DNA of 11,630 nucleotides from Euperipatoides rowelli (taxonomy: Eukaryota > Onychophora > Udeonychophora > Euonychophora > Peripatopsidae). Below, in pieces: positions 1 through 7,695 of the stretch. The notes under the pieces were generated by a model that worked only from the letters and a program-made list of their open reading frames with translations, was not told the origin of the DNA and made no database searches. Within the stretch, counting starts at the first letter, position 1. Each line of letters starts with the position of its first letter. The position numbers and the translations under genes are program-made. Where the stretch lies: NCBI GenBank assembly GCA_003024985.2, contig PXIH01S0020851.1; one strand, given 5' to 3'.

Positions 1-636
1 TACAATGTACAAGTAAAATGTAATATACCTTGCAAATGCCATCTAAGGCAGTAATTATAATCGGTTAATACCACCATCAATAAAATATCATTAATCTTAA
101 CATGCAAAAATAAGAAGTTGTTGTTTTACCTACTTTATTTATAATTTGCATAAGTCACATACTGGATATATTTAACATTAAAGCTATAAATTCATTGCTA
201 AGTTTTTGAGAATTACATTTTTAACTAATGAAATTAAAACTTTGGTTGCTCAAATGTTACAGCAACTCCATGTGCCTATTTAGTTTATATGAATCGGTGT
301 CAATGAAATGTAAGAACAACTTTTAAGATTTATTGGTTGTCTGATAGTATAATGACACACAAAATTAAAGAAGATTATAAAAATTATAAAGGAATTAAAA
401 GTGTGCAAAAATAAATATTCGACTAGATCTAATGTTGAAATTAAATTGAGTATAATTAACGTGATGTTGAGACTTATAAACAGTTATCAAAGTTCCCATA
501 ATTTGTCAAAATTCAAGTCTTTTCTGGTTTATTTTATGTGCAATGTGCATGGGATCTATTTGCTTAACACCTTTAAGTATTGGTCACTATTGTTTTGAAT
601 GTTCATATATGTTGTGTAGGATTTGTAAGCGATTAA
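1..636. other. AT-rich region without a recognised gene
   Basis: No tRNA-like structure, repeat array or protein family was recognised here. The longest open stretch (401-598, plus) begins with GTG, not ATG. It is dominated by Asn, Ile, Leu, Phe and Ser, as expected for random translation of AT-rich DNA, so it is not called. A polypyrimidine-poor acceptor-like site ending in TAG lies at about 619. Confidence 0.6.
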
Positions 637-1072
637 CAATTGAAGTTACTTGTGACTGTTCTTCCTCACGATAAAGTAAAAGTTCAACTTAGTAATGAGA
701 GTGATAATATTATTATAAGAATGAGGAGATGATGCTTTCAAACTTCTGTCTAACAGTGAAATGAAATATGAGAGTTCACTTACTAAAGATGAGTTAGAAA
801 TTTCTACAACTCAGCANATGGATAGTTTTGAACATAGTAGTAAAGACAATGATGGTAATAGTGCTAATGTGAAAGAAAAGTTATTGGTTAATCTATATGA
901 AGTTACAAGGAAAAACAAAAGAGCAAAACAAAAACAAGTAGCTAAAGGTAAAAAAAAAATTAAAATGTGTCTGTGTCCGATTCTTTCAGTAAAGAAAATG
1001 AAGTTTAAAAAAAAAATAGTTTTGTCTTATAAAGTATTTGCAGCTGATAATAAAAAAGTTCACATAAGGTAA
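637..1072 (+). pseudogene. Coding-like stretch in two frames, unrecognised (possible exon or pseudogene)
   Basis: No family is recognised. One frame is open at 637-729 and contains LPHDKVKVQLSNESDN. The next frame is open from 725 to the TAA at 1070-1072. Its text continues naturally (DDAFKLLSNSEMKYESS, then an acidic/Ser part and a Lys-rich part, KKNKRAKQKQVAKGKKK-like, about residues 48-68 counted from the ATG at 761). This suggests one coding segment broken by a single frameshift near 720-727. Alternatively, the real exon starts at 757, after an acceptor-like tract ending CTGTCTAACAG. It ends at a donor-like AAG|GTAAAT at 1068/1069, one base before the frame closes. The Lys-rich part could be a nuclear signal or simply poly-A-driven. 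One N lies at 817. It may be a host exon, a pseudogene or a chance ORF; the charge patterning makes chance less attractive but does not exclude it. Confidence 0.4.
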
Positions 1073-1458
1073 ATACTTCTCCATAATGAAGAATAAGACC
1101 GTAAATTTAAAATCTGCCTTTGTATGGTACAAACTGAAAAATGGTTATTATTATTATTCAGTTCATAAATAAGTTTGAAACAAGCATTATTTGTATTGCA
1201 AGTTTAAATCTGTTACAGTAAGCTGTCTAAATTACATGGAAATTTTAAACCTGTAAGATTCAATTTTAGAAATGTTTTATATGATTTTAATTTAAGATTG
1301 TTAAATGGATTACTTTCATTTGTTATTATAATTAACAGATATAAATTTGTTAAAGTGTGTGAAATTAAGAATCTACATTTTTATTCAGATTTAATCTAGA
1401 ATTATTGTAATTTGATTTTAAGTTTATTTTGATTTTTAACTAAATTGGGTTAATGTTC
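1073..1458. other. AT-rich spacer left of the LINE
   Basis: No gene or repeat family is seen here. It holds a short (TTA)n run at about 1145-1158 and otherwise AT-rich unique-looking sequence. It directly abuts the T run that marks the 3' tail of the minus-strand LINE. The last bases before that run (TAATGTTC, 1451-1458) are candidate target-site-duplication sequence. Confidence 0.6.
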
Positions 1459-1634
1459 TTTTTTTATATAAATATAACCAATTTTATTGCAACCACAAGA
1501 AAAAGCACCAAAGGTGTTGCCACAAAAAAATTCAAATCATAAAAAGAAAACAACATTTACCCCCAAAAAACATCAAAATACAAGAACAACACTCTCCACC
1601 AAGTGGAGCACTATATTATGCAATTAACTCTTGG
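1459..1634 (-). other. LINE 3' UTR with poly(A) signal and tail
   Basis: After the ORF2 stop at 1635 the minus strand has about 175 non-coding bases. AATAAA lies at 1488-1483, about 17 bases before a seven-A tail at 1465-1459. This is the expected end of a retrotransposed transcript and fixes the 3' boundary. A small inverted repeat (CTCCACC/GGTGGAG type, around 1592-1608) lies in the UTR. Confidence 0.8.
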
Positions 1635-2301
1635 CTATGTACTATAGTTCCACAGCAATCCCACCAATGGGAAACTGTTCTTTGGCCAGGTCACATTAAA
1701 TGACTGCCAGTCCAGAAATCTCAAATCCCTATGCCATTGATCCACAATTGCCATCTTCCGATCAGCGATGGGATTGAGTTGCATGTTTTGAAAAATGCAG
1801 AGACACCTCACTTTCCACGAATATAATAAACAATGCTTTAGGATTCTCACTTTACCTCTATCTAAATATGAACCCCCAAAAAGGTATTGTATCAAGACCA
1901 AAACACTAATGTCCAACTGTAGATCCCGCTTAAAATCCACCCTATGGCTATTCGAAAATGTGAACATTCCAACAAAATGATCCGTTGTTTCCAACTGGTC
2001 ACAAAATTGACATCCAGGATCAATTCTCATAATATACATGAAAGCCAGTTGATGCCTCGTTGGCAAGGCCTCAAACAAGCTTAATGGTAAAATGGAAGAC
2101 ATTGAGTTTTGTATACAACTCAATCCAACCCTTTATAATCATCCTGTGACCTACCAGTAGCGGAGGAGAAGGCCCCTCTACTTAAGTAGGGGTAATCATC
2201 TATAAAAGCCAGTCTACAAATGATTCCTTTCCAAATAACAAATTTACTCAACCATTTCAGTGGTGGTGTGTCAGAAGGCAGAACAACCCGATAAATTGTT
2301 T
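1635..2301 (-). pseudogene. LINE ORF2 C-terminal domain (broken)
   Basis: This is the end of the LINE ORF2, cut off from the RT part by the nested insertion at about 2312-2470. Minus-strand translation from about 2290 reads VVLPSDTPPLKWLSKFVIW, then DYPYLSRGAFSSATGRSQDDY. A stop follows near 2125, with a frame change into the final 162-codon frame (2123-1635). That frame holds CQFCDQLETTDHFVGMF, a match to the C-x2-C-x4-ET-x2-H(-x-C) element found near the C terminus of L1/Tx1-type ORF2 proteins. The last expected Cys is replaced in this copy. Downstream text such as GKVRILKHCLLYSWKVR fits the tail domain of the same families. The role in living elements is thought to be RNA or DNA binding during target-primed reverse transcription. 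Confidence 0.8.
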
Positions 2302-2311
2302 ATAATATTAT

Positions 2312-2470
2312 GTTTTTTTTTTATTACAGCCTATTGATTCTTCACATGTTTTTGTGTGTGTTAATTTGTATTTTTAATGTTAAATGTATGACATGACAAG
2401 AGGTCTGTAGGCAACACCCTTGAGGTGAAGACCTCGCTTAACCTAATAAATAAATAAATAAATAAATAAA
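2312..2470 (+). mobile_element. Short retroelement nested in the LINE, (TAAA)n tail
   Basis: About 160 bases interrupt the LINE ORF2 between its RT-C region and C-terminal domain. On the plus strand the insert ends in a stem-forming segment (GAGGTC at 2400-2405 pairs with GACCTC at 2430-2435; GAGGT and ACCTC can also pair around GAAG), then TTAACCTAA and six perfect TAAA units (2447-2470). A 3' hairpin plus simple-repeat tail is typical of SINEs and of 5'-truncated RTE/CR1-like LINE ends. The flanks ATAATATTAT (2302-2311) and ATAATACTAC (2470-2479) match at 8 of 10 bases, both differences being T/C, and fit a decayed target-site duplication. No tRNA-like A/B box was recognised, so a truncated LINE tail is as likely as a SINE. 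It inserted after the host LINE was in place. Confidence 0.75.
2447..2470 (+). repeat. (TAAA)6 microsatellite tail
   Basis: Six uninterrupted TAAA units form the 3' tail of the nested retroelement. The perfect repeat contrasts with the decayed LINE around it. Confidence 0.9.
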
Positions 2471-4342
2471 TAATACTACATATTTCACAAAATTTATGCA
2501 ATTGTGTGATAGCATTTTCCTTAATGATACTGTTGAACAAAGGGATACTGATACGACCTAGACCTCCTTTCTGGAAATGTGGATACAATCTATGCTTAGC
2601 TATTAAAACAATTCTACCCCTCCATATCATATTGGTGACCATAAACATTACCAAATTAAGCCATTTCTTGGTAATATCCATGTGAGGAAAATAGAATATA
2701 GGCTTATGTATGCATATATTATTAATAATTTTAATTCTCAAAGGGATTGAAAAATATACCTTTTTAATAGCCAAATATACCTTTTTAAATTTTTCAAGCA
2801 TAGAAGCTTGAAAGATATTCCTGGCCTGAAAACCAATAAAAGGGTATGGAATACCAAGATAGGATTTAGGGACTTCCGTTCTAATGTATGGAATCAATTT
2901 CATATTCATTAGATTCAACACCACACTTTTCCTTCCATTGATCGCAGTACCAGTTAAGCTTGTGAAGCTATCCACAATCTTCATGGCCATATCAATTTCC
3001 ACTAAATTGAGTCATTGCATAAGATGAGCAAGTCATCGGCATAGGCCAATGTCTTAAGTGGGTTGTAATGAGCGGTGTATAGACACCTGGTAAATTATCT
3101 TCCAGTTCATTCACCAAGTCATTTATTTAATACGCAAATAGTAGGGCACTCAGAGGCGAGTTCTGAGTTAAACCCTTGCCAACTCTAAACTGACCATATA
3201 CTGTATTATTGATTTTGACCGCTGCAGATTTAGATTAATATAGTTGCTAATAGCATATTTCAACAATCTACTCATGGTATGTTAACAATTTTATTTATCA
3301 ACACCTCTAGGTTCACCAAATCATAAGCCTGTTTAAAATCAATAAACAGAGCCATCGGTTTCTCAAACTTATGATTATGATATACCGAGCATACCTCCTC
3401 CCTATACAACATTATTAGTGTATGTATCAATCTCTCCCTCATAGCAAATTGAAATGGATTAATGATATCTTTTAAAACATAAAAAAGTTTATTATTCAAG
3501 ACTGCAGCAAAAATCTTTGCGTCCATATTTTCTATATTTATTGGTCTAATGGTATTGAGGAGGGAATGTTGCGGCAAAAGCCCCAATGCATTGGGCACGG
3601 CTTGCTTCTTATCAAACAGTATAAAATATGATTGAATTTCCTATTTCCCCATCAATAAATCAGAAGCCNAACAATTAAAAAGATAAGTAAAGATTGGCAC
3701 AAAAATATGTCTAAAGTTTAAAATAATTTCCGGTATTAGACCAACCTGCACAGGAGGTGACTTTTTATTAATTTTCTCCAGGACTTCCGTGATTTTCTTC
3801 TCCGCAAATAGACTGACTTCATCAGCCCCCACAATATCCCTATGCCCATCCAACCCTATGCCACATTCACTGGCACCACCTTTCCCTGAAAGTGATCCTT
3901 ATAATAGATAGCCAGTAATTCGCCCAGACGGTCACCCATCAGAAATTTGTCCCCTAATTTCCCGGTTTCAATAGATTTATTAGGCTTAAGCACATACATT
4001 AGTTGTGCAGACATTACCATGCTTATTGAGGACCAGCTTCTTGATGCATTTATATTTTTCAAGCCTATTTTGATTATTTTGAATATTATGCAATTAATCT
4101 TCCACAGCATTGCCAATTTTTGATTTGAAACATGATTAATATCCAAAGCCTCTACAGCCGATTGGAGAAAAGACAACTGTTGTGCCAGATAGGTACAAAT
4201 GACTTGTTGTAGTTCTGGAGATAATCCATGAGTGTATATTTAGTTATATTCCAATTTTGTTGCAACATCCTAGTATTACACAACAACCTTGCCAAAATAA
4301 CATACACAGTGTTCCAAAATAACATACACAGTGTTCCAATTA
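2471..4342 (-). pseudogene. LINE ORF2 linker and reverse transcriptase domain (broken)
   Basis: Read from high to low coordinates, the endonuclease-RT linker (4176-3856) has KLGDKFLMGDRLGELLAIYY. The pre-RT helix region (3853-3641) has ITEVLEKINKKSPPVQVGLI, where functional elements usually read KsPGpDG. The RT fingers/palm (3598-3272) contain RPINIENMDAKIF and motif A FIDFKQAYD. Motif B (about 3220-3140) reads FRVGKGLTQNSPLSALLF. Motif C, LAYADDLLIL, carries the YADD catalytic pair intact at 3043-3032. The thumb and post-RT part (3002-2490) has KSVVLNL, SYLGIP and IWRGR...GGLGRISI. Stops and frame changes separate these pieces: there is a stop inside motif B's LFAY*INDL, a frame change before YADD, and an N at 3669. 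The enzyme would have copied LINE RNA at the nicked target. The order is complete but the frame is not. Confidence 0.9.
4294..4337. repeat. 22-bp tandem duplication inside LINE ORF2
   Basis: The 22-base unit beginning AAAATAACATACACAG and ending TGTTCC is present twice, head to tail, at 4294-4315 and 4316-4337, with no mismatch. Because 22 is not a multiple of three it shifts the ORF2 frame between the endonuclease and the linker. The identity of the copies suggests a recent event compared with the other damage. Confidence 0.95.
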
Positions 4343-5057
4343 TCAATCAACAATGGCAAAGCTGGAACGAGTATGCAGGTACCTAAAATTACCCTCCAAA
4401 GGAGAGAAGAACCTCTGGTCAACATCAATCCAGGAAAAAAGATGGCAACATGATCCGATAAATGCGTGCATATGTATCTGAACTATGAACCTACTGCAAT
4501 CACTGGGGAAACAAAACAATAACCAATACTTGTACCCGCTCCATTCACATAGTAGGTAGGTGTAAGGAGTTTTCCATGGAGGCCTGCCACGTTCATTAAC
4601 TTGTATTTCATTACAAGCATATGCCACCATTTATTTTAATCGAAACCTGTGATATTAAAGTATCCCGCTAGCAACACTATATGATCTTTATACTTAACAA
4701 TACACTCTCGAAATTTCAGAAATAGTTTATTATTAATTGCAGCCACATGATGACCATAAAGATTAATTAAAATAAACTTTGTTCATTTTATAGTTACCGA
4801 GACAATCAAGAGCCTAGGATTAGCTAAAACAATTTGAGGAGGCAGTGCACAAGTTCCAGCTTTATTGCGATTGACACCCGCCAGGGTAGATTTTTGGCTC
4901 ATTGCCAATGAAATTACATATTGTGGGGCCAAGAAGCCTATGGATCTTTATAATCTTGTGCCAACTTAGTCTCCTGAAAAAATGGAATTGCAATATTATG
5001 TTGAAGTAAATAATTCCACAACATTCTTCTCTTGTCCACCATATTCAACCCTTGCAT
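4343..5057 (-). pseudogene. LINE ORF2 N-terminal APE-type endonuclease (broken)
   Basis: The likely ORF2 start is the ATG at 5057-5055 (MQGLNMVDKRRMLWNYLLQ), about 50 bases after the ORF1 stop. It is followed by IAIPFFQETKLAQ, the QET/QETH motif of apurinic-endonuclease-like LINE nickases. A stop occurs at 4940-4938. A further in-order frame gives INLYGHH (usual NxYGP) and LLAGYFNITGFD at about 4670-4640, where the usual GDFN has its Asp replaced by Tyr. Near the end, HLSDHVAIFF carries the catalytic SDH at 4458-4450, then WRVILGT. In active elements this domain nicks the target strand to prime reverse transcription. The lost Asp, several stops and frame shifts make this copy non-functional. 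Confidence 0.85.
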
Positions 5058-5109
5058 ATAAAATTGAGATTATTCCCAAACACAAACATGCCATGAGTGG
5101 TTCCAACCG

Positions 5110-6491
5110 CTATTCCGCTCCCTCCTCCTCCATGGAAGAAGAATCCTTCTACAAAAAGTGATCCGACCCCAAATTCTCCATCTCTTGAGCACCAGATCCA
5201 CAAGATGAAAAAGATGACGAAACAAAAACTTCCTTGCCCACGAGAACATGACCAGCGCTTCTGAGCACATAAGATTTCTTAAGTTCCTTTTTTTTATTCA
5301 TTTTATCTTTTTTAAGTTTTTTCTGTTTTTGCAGCAACTCCTGAGATTTTTCATCTTTTTTATTTTTCTCCTTTTGCTGAATTGCACTGTTAGACTGGGG
5401 TGAATCAATTGCATGCAAGCCTGATGAATTGTTTATAATGTCCATAATTACTTTGGATTGCTCCTCCACCTGCAACTCCTTCTCGATGCTGGATTTTCTA
5501 GCCTGGGGATAAATCCAGGCTGACCCGACATACCAAAAGAAGCTTGCAGCATTTGCTCTAATACTGGAGAATCCTTTGCCACATGCAAGGCAATATTTCC
5601 AAGGCTTTTATTTTGATTATTAGCCACCAGACTATGTTCATAATCCACCAGATTAGCATCCTCTTGAATTTTTTGCATGATGAAAGAAAAATCCTGGCGC
5701 CTCCCAGTTATTTTAGCTGCATAGGATATGACAAGTATGCTGCACAGGATACAACACACTACAGTGGGCACAAAATTTCATGCGGTATTCGGTACCTAAT
5801 TGTTCCTTGATTTCACATGCCTGTGGTCTAATAGCAATATGCAAATATACTCTTACCTGTTTCCCTTTAACAAATATGAAATATCTAACATTGTAAATTA
5901 AGGCATTAACTCAAACAAGACCACAGTCTAACCCGTGACACAACTGATACATAAGGCTTAGATAACATCCCTGGTGTAATAGATACAATAGTACCCCATT
6001 GTGCTAGTATTTCCGGTAGAAATTGTTTAATAGTAGCTACAGGAAACATTTAAATAACAATCCTATACAATTTGTTCTGACTTTCTTGAGGCATATAAAA
6101 TATGTACTTTCCTGCTATTTGATGCAAATTATTTTGGAACACTGCTGCTTCTTTTTTTGGAAAAAAATTCTATGTAATAAAATGCCAGATTATTCAACCT
6201 GTTTGATAAGGGTTAATTCCACCAACTGATTTAAAATATCTTGAAATTNCATATTACACAATTTATCGTCATTTATCGCTGAAAAGATAATATTTTTATC
6301 CATCATAAACTGATAGTGACCCATCCAGAAAAAAACAATGCTTTAAGCAATTTATCATTCAATGTGTTAAAATCCAAATAATTAGTAATGATTGGGGGGC
6401 ATATTGGATGGCTCATGTTGACACTCCAACTATCTTGCATTATTAAATAGACTATATTAATAAAATACCCTTCCGGGTGGTACACTACCCA
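5110..6491 (-). pseudogene. LINE ORF1 remnant (nucleic-acid-binding protein)
   Basis: ORF1 ends at TAG 5112-5110, just before ORF2. From the 5' side, a 63-codon open frame (6491-6303) contains LDFNTLNDKLLKALFFSGW, resembling the N-terminal half of LINE ORF1 proteins. Broken text follows to about 5800. Then comes a CCHC-knuckle relic FCAHCSVLYPVQHTC (C codons at 5772 and 5731). Its spacing matches C-x2-C-x4-H-x4-C, but the His position reads Pro (CCT). Downstream is MQKIQEDANLVDYE, then after a frame change near 5500 a Glu/Lys-rich tail (KEKNKKDEKSQELLQKQKKL, about 5390-5290) and a short acidic/Ser end. The true start codon is not identifiable, since the 63-codon frame has no convincing ATG at its head. 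An N lies at 6249. In active elements ORF1p coats the RNA. Confidence 0.75.
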
Positions 6492-6622
6492 CTACTGTGA
6501 GAGGAATCGCTAATTTATTTACTTTAAATATTTACCACTATACGGCTTAAACCTTAAAATAACAATATCTCTGTAGACACGATGTGATTGCAACATACAG
6601 TATAAACGCCATCAGGTGGTGA
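6492..6622 (-). other. Presumed LINE 5' UTR
   Basis: This segment lies upstream of ORF1 on the minus strand and is less AT-rich than the DNA beyond it. It begins near CACCACCTGATGGCG (about 6622-6606). No ORF is present. Internal promoters of APE-type LINEs sit in this position, but no initiator or downstream promoter element can be assigned with confidence. The 5' boundary is inferred from an imperfect target-site match and may be off by several bases. Confidence 0.5.
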
Positions 6623-6959
6623 TAAATGTGTTTTTTTTTTTTTTTGGAGCTATTATTATTTCTGTAAATAAAATATTTTATAAAATAAAAAATTACTTGT
6701 ACTTAAATACATAATTAATAACATCAAATAAAGCGTATTATATAAATTTAATGAACTATATTTAATTTATATTATAATATATTTAATGAACTATACTGTT
6801 TATTACTCAAACCAGATATTTTTTTAAAAATAAATGGCGCTTGTTTATATACTGTACATTAAATTTATATATTCTTCACTGATTCACTAGATGTAGCGCC
6901 TTTAATGGTTGCTTAATCTACACTGTAAATAGTTTTATTTTGTATAAAGATTTAATTTT
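6623..6959. other. Very AT-rich spacer with short repeats
   Basis: No gene is recognised. It contains a T run at 6631-6645, a 15-base direct repeat (ATTTAATGAACTATA at 6746-6760 and 6781-6795), and an interrupted inverted repeat, GGCGCT at about 6835-6840 and AGCGCC at about 6895-6900. The right end holds the AATAAA that follows the minus-strand coding relic. Confidence 0.6.
6934..6939 (-). promoter_or_regulatory. Candidate poly(A) signal AATAAA
   Basis: AATAAA occurs on the minus strand 21 bases after the TGA that closes the 6960-7132 coding-like segment. This spacing fits a 3' end signal for a terminal exon or a retrocopied transcript. Such hexamers are common by chance in AT-rich DNA, so support is modest. 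Confidence 0.35.
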
Positions 6960-7132
6960 TCATTCTAACATATTATTTTTCACCTTATGATTTATCTGAT
7001 CTATTGAGACAGCTATGGTATCATTTGGTCTTTCAACATATGCAGTGGTGTTTTCATAACACAGTTTCCTTTCCTGTTGCGGAGTACTAGGCATTTCCGA
7101 GGGCCTGTGATGTATGGTTCTCTTGATAGTTT
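6960..7132 (-). pseudogene. Coding-like terminal segment, unrecognised protein
   Basis: An open minus-strand frame closes with TGA at 6962-6960. After an acceptor-like ATTCTTAG (AG at 7134-7133) it reads TIKRTIHHRPSEMPSTPQQE, then KLCYENTTAYVERPNDTIAV and SIDQINHKVKNNMLE. The composition (Pro, Glu, Arg, His, Gln) and higher GC than the flanks look like real coding sequence rather than AT-rich noise. No family is recognised. The frame has no ATG at its head, so it would be a last exon or a broken fragment. It lies about 90 bases past the next coding-like block (7218-7453) on the same strand, which suggests one former transcript, with AATAAA following. N bases at 7169, 7184 and 7185 lie in the gap. 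Confidence 0.45.
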
Positions 7133-7217
7133 CTAAGAATTTTATTTTCAATTATATATTTAGAAGTANAAATATATAATCTTNNGCATTATTCACTTTA
7201 ATTTGCCTTTTCACTCT

Positions 7218-7453
7218 TTATTTGGATTTTNTTTGTTTCATTAATGCTGTGAACTTTTGCCAATCGTAGCGGACTCTTTCATATTGAATTACGTTCAATA
7301 ATGGCGTTTTGAAAAGTGATGTTTCATCTACAACAAATATTTGCATTTTGTTATAACCTGAATTAAGTGCTTTGTGACTAAGTCTTCAATCTCTTGAATT
7401 GTTTTCATCTTGATTACTAATTTATTTTGTTGCAAAGATGATGTTGTTGGAGT
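7218..7453 (-). pseudogene. Coding-like block with a frameshift, unrecognised protein
   Basis: Two overlapping minus-strand frames read like one protein broken by a single-base shift. The first (7453-7331) gives TPTTSSLQQNKLVIKMKTIQ and then EIEDLVTK. The second (7385-7218, stop TAA) gives SHKALNSGYNKMQIFVVDET, SLFKTPLLNVIQYERVRYDW and QKFTALMKQ. The switch would be near 7370-7385. The aromatic and charged text is unlike chance translation here. I do not recognise a domain. VDETSLF superficially recalls the DET of pogo/Tc1-type transposases but nothing else supports that. An N is present at 7231. It may be an exon with an assembly indel, or a decayed gene or mobile-element ORF; it likely belongs with 6960-7132. 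Confidence 0.4.
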
Positions 7454-7695
7454 TTACTGACATTAGCTTTTTATTTTTATTTTACATCTCTTTCTTCAAT
7501 CAATCATTTTTTGGAAGTATATGCAAATTAGGTCAATATCCTTAGGGATATTGACCTAATCTAATCCTTTTATCTAATGGTTTCTATTTTATACTAATGG
7601 AGCAACAACCAAATTAATATTTTATTCATCTTATATAATAAGCATATATTTATTTACTGTATTATGTTGTCAAGTTATAATAAATAAACACTTTA
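7454..7695. other. AT-rich spacer containing a hairpin
   Basis: No gene is seen. The segment holds the 15-bp-arm hairpin at 7527-7560, listed separately, and otherwise AT-rich sequence. Confidence 0.6.
7527..7560. repeat. 34-bp perfect hairpin (15-bp arms, TTAG loop)
   Basis: ATTAGGTCAATATCC (7527-7541) is followed by the loop TTAG and then its exact reverse complement (7546-7560). The stem includes GGTC/GACC, so it is not merely an AT-rich coincidence. No T-run or gene end beside it suggests a terminator. Function is unknown. Confidence 0.9.

Larger units (their letters stand above)
1459..6622 (-). mobile_element. Decayed, near full-length APE-type non-LTR retrotransposon (LINE)
   Basis: Read on the minus strand, the parts of a two-ORF LINE appear in order. 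They are a 5' leader, ORF1 with a CCHC-like knuckle and Lys-rich tail, ORF2 with apurinic endonuclease, reverse transcriptase and C-terminal Cys/His domain, and a 3' UTR with AATAAA and seven A. The C-terminal motifs (MIWRGR, GGLGRISI, CQFC..ET..H) resemble Tx1/L1-like elements, while the RT stretch around INDLVNEL is also seen in CR1/I-like groups, so the clade is left open. Length without the nested insertion is about 5.0 kb, normal for a complete element. Many stops and frameshifts show it is inactive. The 3' end is firm. The 5' end near 6622 is inferred from an imperfect match between the flanks: TAATGTTC plus T7 on the left, AAATGTG plus a T run on the right. Confidence 0.9.

Noticed and set aside
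401-598. 65-codon plus-strand open frame
   Set aside because: It starts with GTG, has AT-driven composition, and shows no motif or supporting signals.
1795-1980. Plus-strand open frame of 61 codons
   Set aside because: It is antisense to the LINE ORF2 C-terminal domain, whose minus-strand motifs are clear.
4343-4630. Minus-strand 95-codon ATG frame as a separate gene
   Set aside because: The endonuclease text (PTYYVNGAGTSIGYCFVS, LSDHVAIFF) lies in another frame over the same bases, so this frame is a shadow.
5070-5270. Minus-strand Trp/Arg-rich 66-codon frame
   Set aside because: It overlaps the ORF1 tail in a different frame. The frame with the Lys-rich tail and acidic end running to TAG 5112-5110 is the better coding frame.
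5583-6229. Two plus-strand open frames (5583-5810 and 6023-6229)
   Set aside because: Both are antisense to the LINE ORF1 remnant and show no independent motif.
6631-6645. Poly(T) run as the 3' tail of a further minus-strand retroelement to its right
   Set aside because: No retroelement body, ORF or family-like end is seen in 6646-6930. The run is better explained as part of the LINE target flank, though this is not proven.
7218-7388. DDE transposase (pogo/Tc1 type) from the VDETSLF string
   Set aside because: Only a three-residue resemblance; no other catalytic block, helix-turn-helix or terminal inverted repeats were found around it.
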